In this document: positions 8,497-16,700 of the stretch, in pieces | Layout: every line of letters begins with the position of its first letter | How positions within the stretch are numbered: position 1 is the first letter of the stretch | NCBI RefSeq assembly: GCF_003953935.1 | Contig: NZ_RXLQ01000005.1 | Location: forward strand, 302,625 to 366,624 | Direction: 5' to 3' | Source: Massilia atriviolacea | GTDB taxonomy: Bacteria > Pseudomonadota > Gammaproteobacteria > Burkholderiales > Burkholderiaceae_D | DNA length: 64,000 bases | Made by a program: the position numbers and the translations under genes | Notes under the pieces: generated by a model | Databases searched by the model: none | The model's input: only the letters and a program-made list of their open reading frames with translations | Told to the model about the DNA's origin: nothing

Positions 8497-8990
8497 TCGG
8501 GCGTGCCGTCGCTGCGGCGTCCCACGTTGCTTTGCTGCGACTGGCGGCTGCCTTCGTCCAGGTCGGCCGACTGGCGGTTCTGGCGGTTCGACAGGCCGGT
8601 GTCCTCATCCATGTCCTGGTCGGCCGAGAGGCGTTTGCCGCCCGGGCTTTTCGGCAAGCCGCCGGCGACATCGTTGGACTGGTGCTGCCCCGGCATGCCT
8701 TGCTGCTGGTTGCCGGTCTGCGAGCCGCTGCGGTCCGTGCTTTGCTGGCCGATGCGCGAACCTTGCTGCGAGTCGCTCAGGTTGCCCGACTGCTGCGATC
8801 CACCCAGGCCGCCCGGTTGCGGCGAGCCGGGCAGGCGGTCGGACTGCTGCGACCCGCCCAGGGTGCCCGATTGCTGCGATTGATTCAGATTGTCTTTCTC
8901 GACTGTGCCGCCACGCGACGACGATGCCGTTTTCTCGTTGGCGCCGTTGCTGGACTGATTGTTCCCCTCGCTGCGTTGGTTCGAGTTCAT
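8493..8990 (-). CDS. Low-complexity Ser/Gln/Gly-rich hydrophilic protein
   Basis: GGAAAGGA 7-9 nt before the ATG at 8990 sets the start, although the frame is open to 9230. The 165-residue product has no hydrophobic segment and is dominated by Q, S, G, N and D, with imperfect repeats of the form GGSQQSG, LPGSPQ and LSDSQQG in its middle. It is predicted to be disordered. I do not recognise a domain. Its position back-to-back with a KGG-type stress protein across a shared promoter region suggests a role in desiccation or general stress, which is inference. Its stop overlaps that of the convergent oxidoreductase. Confidence 0.7.
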   Translation of the reverse strand: MNSNQRSEGNNQSSNGANEKTASSSRGGTVEKDNLNQSQQSGTLGGSQQSDRLPGSPQPGGLGGSQQSGNLSDSQQGSRIGQQSTDRSGSQTGNQQQGMPGQHQSNDVAGGLPKSPGGKRLSADQDMDEDTGLSNRQNRQSADLDEGSRQSQQSNVGRRSDGTPD

Positions 8991-9343
8991 GATGGATTCC
9001 TTTCCGAGTAGAGACAAACATAGGGTGGCACCCGTCGCTTGCGGAGGGCCGGGGTTAGCGTCCAGTCCGTAAGCGGCGTTGCCAGGATTGGGATCATGCG
9101 CGCCGGCTCCGAGCCGCTGTATCGGAACACGGTCCGAGTCGGTGTAGGACAAATCCTGTGTAAATACGACCAATAGTGGTCCGGTGTCGGAGTACCGGTA
9201 GGAACTAGCCTGTTGTCCTACAAAGTCCATGCATGCAGTCCTATAGCCGCAAGCTTGCGCGCTGCTAAGATGGATTTGCTTGATCGCTCATCGGCGCGCA
9301 GCCGGTGGGGTCAGACAGAGGCATTCGCTAAAGGGAGATGACC
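8991..9343. promoter_or_regulatory. Divergent promoter region with long-spaced inverted repeat
   Basis: This 353-bp gap separates two genes for hydrophilic stress-type proteins read in opposite directions. GTAGGACAA at 9143-9151 is matched by its exact reverse complement TTGTCCTAC at 9213-9221, about 61 bp apart, one arm facing each gene. A related TAGGAACTAG stretch lies between them. The arrangement would fit two binding sites, one per promoter, for a common regulator or alternative sigma factor. No sigma-70 promoter could be assigned with confidence. Confidence 0.45.
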
Positions 9344-9661
9344 ATGGCTTCAAACAACCAGGGCAACAAGCAAAGCGGCAGTCCGGGCAAAGGCACCAGC
9401 AATCGCGGATTCGCATCGATGGATCCCGAGCGCCAGCGCGAAATCGCCAGCGAGGGGGGCAAGGCGGCCCACCAGAAAGGCACGGCGCACGAGTTCACCT
9501 CGGAAGAGGCCCGCCGCGCCGGCAGCATGAGCCACGGCAACCGCCAGGCGGCGCAGGGCGGGGCGCGCAGCGGCGCACTGGGCGATGCCGGCAAGGACGA
9601 GGGCGGCAACAAGCAGAGTGCGGGCAGCGGCAGCAAGGCGGGCGGCGATAAATCGCGCTGA
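9344..9661 (+). CDS. KGG-motif stress-induced hydrophilic protein
   Basis: Two in-frame ATGs lie at 9338 and 9344. AAGGGAG at 9331-9337 abuts the first and is 6 nt from the second, so 9344 is chosen. The 105-residue protein contains two KGG-type repeats: GFASMDPERQREIASEGGKA, and a degenerate copy around FTSEEARRAGSMSHGN. These repeats define the con-10/GsiB/YciG group of hydrophilins induced by starvation, heat or desiccation. The tail is Gly/Ser/Lys-rich. A probable terminator follows directly, so the gene is monocistronic. Confidence 0.85.
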   Translation: MASNNQGNKQSGSPGKGTSNRGFASMDPERQREIASEGGKAAHQKGTAHEFTSEEARRAGSMSHGNRQAAQGGARSGALGDAGKDEGGNKQSAGSGSKAGGDKSR

Positions 9662-9675
9662 TCCGGGCATGCCGG

Positions 9676-9701
9676 ACGGGGAGCGGCGCCTCCCCGTTCT
9701 T
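9676..9701 (+). terminator. Probable rho-independent terminator after the KGG gene
   Basis: Perfect 8-bp stem ACGGGGAG/CTCCCCGT (9676-9683 with 9690-9697) with a 6-nt loop, starting 15 nt after the stop codon. The following TTCTT is only a weak U-tract. Confidence 0.5.
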
Positions 9702-9777
9702 GTAAGACAATTCGTACAAGCAACCTGTCGGATGGGGTAGAATTGTTGCGCCAATTTAACAACCCCGAGGAAGTGTC

Positions 9778-10179
9778 GTGAAACAAGCAGTCATCCGCCA
9801 AGTCAAGAGCATGTACCTGTCATGCGATCCTATCGGCAATCTTTTATTGGCGAAATTTTCCTTCGAAGGCGGCAAGGATGCCTGCGTCTTCATTCCCGCG
9901 TCGGTCGTGTTCTGGCTGCTCCAGCATTTGCCGGTGAACCAGGATCCGGACCTGCTGCCACCGCCCAACCTGCCGCGCATCTACCAGGAAGACTGGGATG
10001 ACGTGGTCAATCCGCGCGTGCTGAGCGTGCAATGCAAGCAGTTCGACGACGCCATCCGCATGACGATGGAACTCGACCGCGCCCCCAAGCTGACGGTGAT
10101 CCTGGACCGCGCCAACGTGGAATTGATGCGCCAGATGATGGAAGGCTATCGCGGCGACCTGATGGACCTCGGCTTCTAA
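9778..10179 (+). CDS. Conserved hypothetical protein
   Basis: A 133-residue soluble protein starting at GTG (9778), with GAGGAAG about 6-10 nt upstream. There is no signal peptide or transmembrane segment. The sequence looks like a compact mixed alpha/beta fold: an early beta-hairpin (GNLLLAKFSFEGG), a PPPNLPRIYQEDWDD loop, and a final helix rich in Met and Arg. I recognise no characterised family. The hydrophobic pattern and codon use are those of a real gene matching its neighbours. It sits alone upstream of the carboxypeptidase. Confidence 0.72.
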   Translation: MKQAVIRQVKSMYLSCDPIGNLLLAKFSFEGGKDACVFIPASVVFWLLQHLPVNQDPDLLPPPNLPRIYQEDWDDVVNPRVLSVQCKQFDDAIRMTMELDRAPKLTVILDRANVELMRQMMEGYRGDLMDLGF

Positions 10180-10261
10180 GAGCCTCCTTGCTCCGGCCCG
10201 CCTCCCAAAGCGGGCGGCATTTCGGTATGATGCTCTTCTTTGAGAACGACAAGGAACTGCC

Positions 10262-11383
10262 ATGCCCATCAAAATCAGCCAGCATTTCGATTCCGGCGCC
10301 ATCGACGTCGTGCAAGCCGAGCAAGCCAGCCAGATCGACCTGAACCTGCGCGCCGACTCGCACGCCGACATCCACCAGTGGTTCCACTTCCGCCTGCAGG
10401 GCGCGCGCGGGCAGGCCTGCACGATCCGCTTCCTGAACGCCGGCCAGGCGACCTATGCCGCCGGCTTCCAGGGCTACCAGGTCGCTGCCAGCTACGATAC
10501 CGAAAACTGGTTCCGGGTGCCGACCACCTTCGACGGCCAGGTCATGACCGTGACCCACACGCCCGAACTCGACAGCGTGTACTACGCCTACTTCGAGCCG
10601 TACTCGTGGGAACGCCACCTGCGCCTGCTGGGCGAAGTGGCCGAAAACCCGATCGCGCGCGTGCACGATATCGGCACCACGGTCGACGGCCGCGACATGA
10701 ACATGGTGGTGATCGGCAATCCCGCCGCCGCCAAGAAAATCTGGGTCATCGCACGCCAGCATCCGGGCGAGACCATGGCGGAATGGTTTGTCGAAGGCAT
10801 GATGGACGCGCTGCTCGACAACGCCAATCCGATTTCGCGCAAGCTCCTGCAAAGCGCCGTTTTCTACATCGTTCCGAACATGAATCCGGACGGCTCGGTG
10901 CGCGGCAACCTGCGCACCAACGCCTCGGGCGCCAACCTGAACCGCGAGTGGATGACGCCCTCGCTCGAGCGCAGCCCGGAAGTGCTGTGCGTAAAGCAAA
11001 AGATCCACGAGGTCGGCTGCGATATGTTCTTCGACATCCATGGCGACGAAGCGCTGCCGTATAACTTTGTGGCCGGCAACGAAATGCTGAACGATTTCAC
11101 CCCGGAACGCGCCGAGTTGCAAAAGACCTTCATCGAGAACTACATGGCGGCCAGCCCGGACTTCCAGAACGTGCATGGCTATGCGGCCAGCAAGTACAAG
11201 GAAGACATGCTGACCCTGGCGTCCAAGTACATCGGGCATACCTTCAAATGCCTGTCCCTGACCCTGGAAATGCCGTTCAAGGACAATGCCGACCTGCCCG
11301 ATTCGTACACGGGCTGGAACGGCGCGCGCAGCAGCGAGCTGGGCAAGGCGATCCTGCAGCCGATCCTCAACGCATTGGGCTGA
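10262..11383 (+). CDS. M14-family zinc carboxypeptidase (cytosolic carboxypeptidase-like)
   Basis: A 373-residue protein with an N-terminal beta-sandwich-like domain (residues 1-125) and a C-terminal M14 peptidase domain. His167 and Glu170 in QHPGE and His260 in DIHGDE are the zinc ligands, and Glu336 in LTLEMPF is placed as the catalytic glutamate. The NPDG and RTN...GANLNREW segments also fit M14. The layout resembles the cytosolic carboxypeptidase subfamily that removes C-terminal residues from proteins. No signal peptide is present. The CYTH gene begins 2 nt after its stop, so the two are probably co-translated. Confidence 0.88.
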   Translation: MPIKISQHFDSGAIDVVQAEQASQIDLNLRADSHADIHQWFHFRLQGARGQACTIRFLNAGQATYAAGFQGYQVAASYDTENWFRVPTTFDGQVMTVTHTPELDSVYYAYFEPYSWERHLRLLGEVAENPIARVHDIGTTVDGRDMNMVVIGNPAAAKKIWVIARQHPGETMAEWFVEGMMDALLDNANPISRKLLQSAVFYIVPNMNPDGSVRGNLRTNASGANLNREWMTPSLERSPEVLCVKQKIHEVGCDMFFDIHGDEALPYNFVAGNEMLNDFTPERAELQKTFIENYMAASPDFQNVHGYAASKYKEDMLTLASKYIGHTFKCLSLTLEMPFKDNADLPDSYTGWNGARSSELGKAILQPILNALG

Positions 11384-11385
11384 CC

Positions 11386-11850
11386 GTGGGCGTCGAGATC
11401 GAGCGCAAGTTCCTGCTCGCCGGCGACGCCTGGCGCACGCTGGGCGAGCCGGTGCTGCTGCGCCAGGGCTATCTGTCGACCGATCCGGAGCGCACGGTGC
11501 GGGTGCGGATCGAGGGCGGGCAGGGCACCTTGACCATCAAGGGCCGCAGCGAGGGCGCCACGCGGGGGGAGTGGGAATATCCGCTCCCCTTGCTCGATGC
11601 GAACGAGTTGCTCGACCGCCTGTGCCAGCAGCCGCTGATCGAGAAGTACCGGCGCCGCATTACGTTCGCGGGCAATGTGTGGGAAGTCGATGAATTTCTC
11701 GGTGCGAATGCGGGCCTGATGTTTGCCGAGATCGAGTTGGCGTCGGAAGACCAGGCGTTCGACAAGCCGGACTGGATTGGCGAGGAGGTCACGCATGACA
11801 GGCGCTATTTCAATTCGAGCCTGATCCGGCTGCCGTATTCGCAGTGGTAA
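11386..11850 (+). CDS. CYTH-domain protein (triphosphate tunnel metalloenzyme)
   Basis: A 154-residue protein starting at GTG (11386), just after the carboxypeptidase stop. The CYTH signature ExExK is at residues 4-8 (EIERK), followed by further basic and acidic strands such as RVRIEGGQGTLTIKG that line the triphosphate tunnel. Bacterial members of this size are usually inorganic triphosphatases, thiamine-triphosphatases or class IV adenylate cyclases; the short length and lack of a CHAD domain favour a small tripolyphosphatase. The last 41 bp overlap the convergent DUF2177 gene. Confidence 0.87.
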   Translation: MGVEIERKFLLAGDAWRTLGEPVLLRQGYLSTDPERTVRVRIEGGQGTLTIKGRSEGATRGEWEYPLPLLDANELLDRLCQQPLIEKYRRRITFAGNVWEVDEFLGANAGLMFAEIELASEDQAFDKPDWIGEEVTHDRRYFNSSLIRLPYSQW

Positions 11851-12289
11851 CGGCGGTCTGGTCCTGATGCGGACGGTCGCCCCGGGCCGGGTCGAGCCGG
11901 TCCATGCACAGTTTGGCGGCCAGCGCGGAGAGCGTGCTGGCGATGCAGCCCCAGGCGATGTCCATCAGGGCAACGCTCAGCGGCCAGTCGCGCAAGGTGG
12001 CGAGGTTGGTCAGGTCGTAGGTGGCGTAGGCGAGCGTGCCGAACAGGCCGGCCGCCGCGAGCGTGGCGCGCAGGCTGCGGCGCGCACCGTGCGGCGCCAG
12101 GGCGAACACCATCAGCCCGACCGCGTAGAGCAGATAAAAGGCGATTGCCGGCCCGAAGCGGGGCTCGGCGGCCATCAGGTGGCCGATGCCGTCGTCGTAG
12201 AGGTCCCTGGCGATGAAACCGAGCCACAGCACGTCGAGCAGGACCATGCCGGCGATCAGGATGAGGTAGGGAAGCAGCAGTTTGCGCAT
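11810..12289 (-). CDS. DUF2177-family integral membrane protein
   Basis: The ATG at 12289 (MRKLLLPYLILIAGM) is preferred over the longer frame to 12322 because the extra residues are charged and precede the first membrane helix. About four hydrophobic segments are visible (residues 5-25, 50-68, 75-95 and 105-128), with LDVLWLGFIARDLY after the first helix and ATYDLTNLATLRDWP in the third loop, both characteristic of DUF2177. The function is unknown. Its C-terminal tail lies antisense to the end of the CYTH gene. Confidence 0.82.
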   Translation of the reverse strand: MRKLLLPYLILIAGMVLLDVLWLGFIARDLYDDGIGHLMAAEPRFGPAIAFYLLYAVGLMVFALAPHGARRSLRATLAAAGLFGTLAYATYDLTNLATLRDWPLSVALMDIAWGCIASTLSALAAKLCMDRLDPARGDRPHQDQTAVTTANTAAGSGSN

Positions 12290-12369
12290 GGTGTCTCGGT
12301 CGGATCGATGACTGCCGAGCATACGCGTTTCCGGTGTCCGGCGCCGCGCGCCAGGACGGCGCGCGGTCC

Positions 12370-12774
12370 TTATGTCGCCCAGTCCGCCGCCATCAAGCGG
12401 GCGCGGATGTCCGGCAGGCCATCTTGCTCGATGCGCGGTGACTGCGCGAGCAAGTCAGCCAGGGCGGCCGGAGTAAGATGGCTGGGAACGAGGGCGTGGG
12501 TCAGGCGACTGCCTTTGTAACAGACCAGCAGGGGAAGGCTGTCGGGAATGAAGTCGCCCAGGAACTCGGCGTGGTCTTCGAGGTCGAGCCAGAGCCACGT
12601 ATGGTTGCTTCCGACGTGTTCCGCAACCAGAGTGTCGAAGACCGGCTTAAGCGCGCGGCAGGTTTCGCACCAGCCGGTCGCCCCGATGACCAATGTCAGA
12701 TGCGCGGATGGAGCGTTCAGGCTCGTTGCGATAGCAGCTGCGTCTCTCCATGGGTCGAGTAAAATATTGTTCAT
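12370..12774 (-). CDS. Thioredoxin-like protein with WCETC active site
   Basis: A 134-residue protein with a thioredoxin-type redox motif WCETC (Cys36 and Cys39) following a beta strand, and the cis-proline region FIPDSLPLLVCYKG near residue 80. The motif differs from WCGPC of classical thioredoxins, and no signal peptide is present. The start codon overlaps the stop of the upstream TIGR02270 gene by 4 nt, so it is translationally coupled to the last gene of the T6SS island. It may reduce or monitor a disulfide in island products; that role is inference. Confidence 0.8.
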   Translation of the reverse strand: MNNILLDPWRDAAAIATSLNAPSAHLTLVIGATGWCETCRALKPVFDTLVAEHVGSNHTWLWLDLEDHAEFLGDFIPDSLPLLVCYKGSRLTHALVPSHLTPAALADLLAQSPRIEQDGLPDIRARLMAADWAT

Positions 12775-14195
12775 GCGGATACCTTTTCGGCAATGAAACT
12801 GCGAATCCTCTCCATACTGATCCGCTGTTCCCGAGCGGTAGCGCGGACCGAAAATCGCACGACCGACTGGGTTTCATTCACCACCTGAGCTGCTAGTATT
12901 CGAACAGCTTGCGGCCCGGTTTCAAGCAGAGCGACAGCTCGCTCAAAGCTGAGTTCGCTTCCGAGTAATACGCGTTTTCCCTGGCCGGCATAACGTGCTT
13001 TCGCTATCTCATAGGCAGAAACTGCAGCGTGATCTGGTTTAGGTAATCCATTTTCAGCATCATGGGTTCCCTCGGTCACGCGTGCGCCAACCTCAGCTGC
13101 AGATGAACTGCTGTCCTCCAACACCCATCCAGATGCAGCCAAGTCGATACCGGTAAGAGCTTGCCACACCCAACCTGCGTAACGATCGACCGTGGGGTTA
13201 GTCATTTGCGCCACCACAAACGCCGTATTCCCAAGGTCGCCTTGACAGAGCGCAAACGTTAGAGCCGTTCGCGGCGATAACACTGAAAGCAGCTTGCCCG
13301 ACGCTAGAGCGCCAGTGGGGCTTAGCCACGCCAGCTCTCTGGTCCATCGCTTTAGGCGTCGAGCCATTTGCATTCGGTTCCAGCCACTTGCTTCCGAGTA
13401 GGTAAGGTCAAGCGCAACAATGCATTCTCGCAATATTGGTAAAGATCTTTGCCTGTCGCCATGCTTGGACAATGCAATTGAAGCCTCGGCGCGCACGCAC
13501 AGATCAGAATCCATTATTGCTTGCTGCAATAGCGTCGACAGGCCGTCATGACTTTCCCTCAGATGCATGCCGCTAGCTTCGCCTGTCTTTCGTGCTGCTT
13601 GAGATGGGTTATTGACATGCGTTTTGCCATCGCAAAAATTCGCAGCGAGGCGGCATGCCGCCGCTCGAACATACGGCGATGCAGAAGCAAAGTAGTTTTC
13701 GAGTGGACTGTCCAGTGCTGAAATTCCACGGTTCCCAATAAGATTAGCTGCGCGTAATGCGACTACTTGTGCAACTGCTCCCATGCGCATGCCCGACCAA
13801 AGCTTGATTATCGGAAGTACGGATTCTTGTGGCGCGCGCGTAAATGCGGAGACCACGCCGCGAATCAGATCTTCAGGACGCTGGGTAATGATCCGGAGAA
13901 CCTGATCAAGTTCATCCGGGGCTTCATTCTGAATGGCGCAGTATGCTGCCGAAAACGCCTCGCCACCTTTTTTCCAACGCTCGAGCGCTTTGAAAGCAAT
14001 TGGCCAACTGGCTTTTTTTGCTAAAAAAAGTCCATCCAGATGGGCATCCAGCAGGCGATTAAAATGCGATACCCGGTTGAAGTCAAAAGTGACCGAAGCT
14101 AAGGATTTTTCGAGTTGAGTCCAATAAAATGATGAATCGGAGGCGTGCCGCACAATCAGCGGAGTGATAATTGGAAATTCAAAAGTGGAGCTCAT
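12771..14195 (-). CDS. TIGR02270-like HEAT-repeat protein of the VgrG island
   Basis: A 474-residue protein whose N-terminus (ITPLIVRHASDSSFYWTQLE, then a LDAHLDGL motif) resembles the TIGR02270 family often found beside vgrG. The middle of the protein consists of helical pairs (VRAAACRLAANF, CVRAEASIALSKHGD), typical of HEAT-like solenoids. The role of the family is unknown; association with secretion cargo or its recipient is suspected. It has no signal peptide. It follows the second beta-propeller gene by 67 nt and is coupled to the thioredoxin-like gene. Base composition is lower in GC than in the flanking core genes. Confidence 0.7.
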   Translation of the reverse strand: MSSTFEFPIITPLIVRHASDSSFYWTQLEKSLASVTFDFNRVSHFNRLLDAHLDGLFLAKKASWPIAFKALERWKKGGEAFSAAYCAIQNEAPDELDQVLRIITQRPEDLIRGVVSAFTRAPQESVLPIIKLWSGMRMGAVAQVVALRAANLIGNRGISALDSPLENYFASASPYVRAAACRLAANFCDGKTHVNNPSQAARKTGEASGMHLRESHDGLSTLLQQAIMDSDLCVRAEASIALSKHGDRQRSLPILRECIVALDLTYSEASGWNRMQMARRLKRWTRELAWLSPTGALASGKLLSVLSPRTALTFALCQGDLGNTAFVVAQMTNPTVDRYAGWVWQALTGIDLAASGWVLEDSSSSAAEVGARVTEGTHDAENGLPKPDHAAVSAYEIAKARYAGQGKRVLLGSELSFERAVALLETGPQAVRILAAQVVNETQSVVRFSVRATAREQRISMERIRSFIAEKVSA

Positions 14196-14262
14196 AAATC
14201 AAATCGGAACCATATTCATTTTACTCAAGGCGAAAAAAGCGAGGCTATTGCGGATGTCAATT

Positions 14263-15231
14263 TCATTCGTCGGGGGACGGAATCAGCGAGGTCCACGATT
14301 GCCCATCATACATTGTTGCGCCATATCTTCCGGCTAGCAGCAGAACCCCATCGCCCACCGCCAGATTCCCCGAGCACGACTTTATCTCCGGGGGCAAATC
14401 GTCTTGTAAGAATTTGCCATTGTCGATAAGCCATGTCCCGTAATCAGAAGTGCACCAGATTTTATTGTCGTACCAGACCATGTCTTTGAAAGGAATGGAG
14501 AGTTCGCCCTTGTGAATCTGGCTCCAGCTATTTTCCCTCCCGCGTAATACCGAACCATTTTGCATGCCAAGATAAACATAGCCATCGCCACCGCAGCATA
14601 TATTGTGCAACACCATATTCGTTGGAAGGTTGCAACGATGCCATCGCTTCCCGTCATAACGCCAAAGATCGCTATGACCGCCACCACAGTAGATATCGTT
14701 TGCGGCAAACCCATCAATTGCATGAAAGCCATCGTCATTGCTGCCAAACTCATTTCTTTCCGGCACAGGGAGAGAAGTTCGGTCGACGATACTTTCCCAT
14801 TGGTCTTTGCCCACTCGTCGACAGACTGCCCGCCACCCTCCGACCGCATAAACGAGACCGTCGATGGTCGCCAGCGCATGCATGGTCGTGTAGAGCGGAG
14901 AATCAGGCCTGCCATATGGTATGGGTTCTTCCCTGGCGTCTTCCCCTGCGCCGAGCACGCCAACGGCGCAATTTCGCGATACGATGATTGCTTGCCCTTT
15001 GGGCTTGCTGGACACGGCAAGTCTGACTCCGGCGAAACCGGTATATTTTGAAGCCCCGAGGTTTTTCCCGGCTGGCTTATCGATAAAGTAATTGATTAGC
15101 CTCTTGTTGCCCAAGTCGCTATCGGAAATGTGCTCCACAGCGACAAACGAAAATGCCGTTCTTGATCGAACAGCGCAATCATCAATAAGAAATCCAGCAA
15201 AAAATTTCACATATTCCTGATAGGTCATCAT
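14263..15231 (-). CDS. Beta-propeller-like hypothetical protein B (T6SS island)
   Basis: A 322-residue protein with repeated WD/kelch-like blade motifs: DLWRYDGKRWHRCNLPTN, SVLRGRENSWSQIH, and TWLIDNGKF. These match the order and spacing of blades in the protein encoded at 16701-17663, so the two are paralogues. It is cytoplasmic by appearance. Its start lies within a few bases of the broken 5' end of the IS remnant, with AAGGA 13 nt upstream. Propeller proteins next to a toxin gene could act as immunity proteins; this is inference. GC is visibly lower than in core genes. Confidence 0.72.
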   Translation of the reverse strand: MMTYQEYVKFFAGFLIDDCAVRSRTAFSFVAVEHISDSDLGNKRLINYFIDKPAGKNLGASKYTGFAGVRLAVSSKPKGQAIIVSRNCAVGVLGAGEDAREEPIPYGRPDSPLYTTMHALATIDGLVYAVGGWRAVCRRVGKDQWESIVDRTSLPVPERNEFGSNDDGFHAIDGFAANDIYCGGGHSDLWRYDGKRWHRCNLPTNMVLHNICCGGDGYVYLGMQNGSVLRGRENSWSQIHKGELSIPFKDMVWYDNKIWCTSDYGTWLIDNGKFLQDDLPPEIKSCSGNLAVGDGVLLLAGRYGATMYDGQSWTSLIPSPDE

Positions 15232-15234
15232 GCT

Positions 15235-16140
15235 TGCATTCCTTAGGGAAGTACTATCCGAAGGTCAAGGGCCCTGGTCGTCCGCCCATTTATCTTGCGC
15301 GCATGCTGCGCATGTACGTAGTACACCAATGCTTTGGACTGTCGGATGAAGGCATTGAAGACGCGATTTACGATAGCCAGGCCATTCGAGGCGAATGGAT
15401 TGACCAGGAAGATCTTCGACACCATCAATGGTCATCTCGCCGAGAAAGATTTGATGATGCGCGAGGGGACCATCGTCGATGCCACACTGAACGCGGCGCC
15501 ACCATCGACGAAGAACAAAGATGACGGGCGCGATCCGGAAATGCACCAGTCGAAGAAGGGTAACAATTGGCACTTCGGGATGAAAGCACACGCGGGCGTT
15601 GATGCCGCGTCGGGCCTCGTTCACACGCTCATCGGCACCGCCGGCAACGTCTCTGACGTCACGCAAGCCGGCGCGCTGTTGCACGATGACGAGTCCGCAG
15701 CGCTGGGCGATGCGGGCTAACAGGGCGTCGAGAAGCGTCCGGAAAATCACGGTAAATCGGTGACCTGGCATGTCGCGATGAAGCGCTCCAAACGCAAGGC
15801 GCTGCCAAAGAACAAGCTTGGTCGCATGCTAGAGAAACTGGAACATCTCAAAGCCAGTGTGCGCGCGAAAGTTGAGCATCCGTTCCATGTCATTAAGAAC
15901 CTGTTCCGTCATCGGAAGACGCGCTATCGCGGCTTGGGCAAGAACACTGCTCAGCTGTTCACGCTGTTCGGCTTCGCCAACTTGGTGCTGGCATGCCGGC
16001 GATTTACGATCACTGAATCCCGATGTGCGTCCTTATCGCCGAATGGCCCAGAGAAATCGGATCATTCGCTGAAAACCGGCTGTCGAGGTACTCAAAAATC
16101 CTACCTTCGATTGCCGGGGAAGCTGTGCCGTCGAAAGATC
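15235..16140 (+). mobile_element. Decayed IS5-family transposase (remnant)
   Basis: Translation gives an IS5-type DDE transposase in pieces. The N-terminal segment YYPKVKGPGRPPIYLARMLR...DEGIEDAIYDS is in one frame. The middle, FDTINGHLAEKD...GTIVDATLNAAPPSTKNK...DPEMHQSKKGNNWHFGMKAH, is in another. Between them, roughly 25-30 residues of the usual FxGIDL...TLLKFRHLLE region are missing at about 15375-15400. The normal DAGYQG codon is TAA at 15718-15720, after which the same frame resumes with EKRPENHGK and runs to about 16010. The first 40 or so residues of the usual protein are also absent. It is non-functional; boundaries are approximate and no terminal inverted repeats were identified. 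Confidence 0.85.
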
Positions 16141-16159
16141 CGCTCGCGCTGAAACATCC

Positions 16160-16693
16160 TCAATTGATCAGCGTTTCCCTAAAGTCCAGCGCAAGCCCGA
16201 GCCGTGTCACGATCATTCGCTCGACTCCGACCAAACCCTCGCCCCACGTAATTCCTACGACAAGCTCGTTGGAAAGGAAATAGGATTGACGCCGGTCTCC
16301 TTTCGCATTGTCGCGATCATCGAGTTCTGTTGTTCGATGATTACCTAATTTTCCACCAATCGAAGCGGGTCTTTCCTGTACGGGGTATAAACCAAACGGC
16401 AGTGCGCCTCGCCCGATGCTGTCGTCAGCCCAAGGTGGAGTAAACTCGGCACTAGTGAGTATCCAGCGGTCCGGGTCGGCGACGGTAACATGAGCTGCAT
16501 GGGGATGTTTTAACGTTAAACTGAGCCCTGCCTTTGGGATCTCGATACAGTGATCGGTCAAGGGGGGAGGCGTCGGGGTTAACTCGTCTGGTGGCAAGGC
16601 AAAGTACTCCCCTACATTCTGTAGCCAGTCAAAAATATTAAAACGGCCTACGTGCACGCAAATATCATCCGCCAGTGTATTTTTTCTTGTCAT
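16160..16693 (-). CDS. Small hypothetical protein, possible immunity protein
   Basis: A 177-residue cytoplasmic-looking protein starting 7 nt after the stop of the first beta-propeller gene. A segment IEIPKAGLSLTLKHP followed by WILTSAEFTPPW...GALPFGL and a C-terminal SNELVVGITWGEGLVGVERMIV has the layout I recall for DUF6392 pyocin-immunity-like proteins. The similarity is weak and from memory. Its location, two genes after a putative nuclease effector in the same transcription unit, fits an immunity role. The ribosome-binding site is poor, so translation may depend on coupling to the upstream gene. Confidence 0.6.
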   Translation of the reverse strand: MTRKNTLADDICVHVGRFNIFDWLQNVGEYFALPPDELTPTPPPLTDHCIEIPKAGLSLTLKHPHAAHVTVADPDRWILTSAEFTPPWADDSIGRGALPFGLYPVQERPASIGGKLGNHRTTELDDRDNAKGDRRQSYFLSNELVVGITWGEGLVGVERMIVTRLGLALDFRETLIN

Positions 16694-16700
16694 TTTTTTC

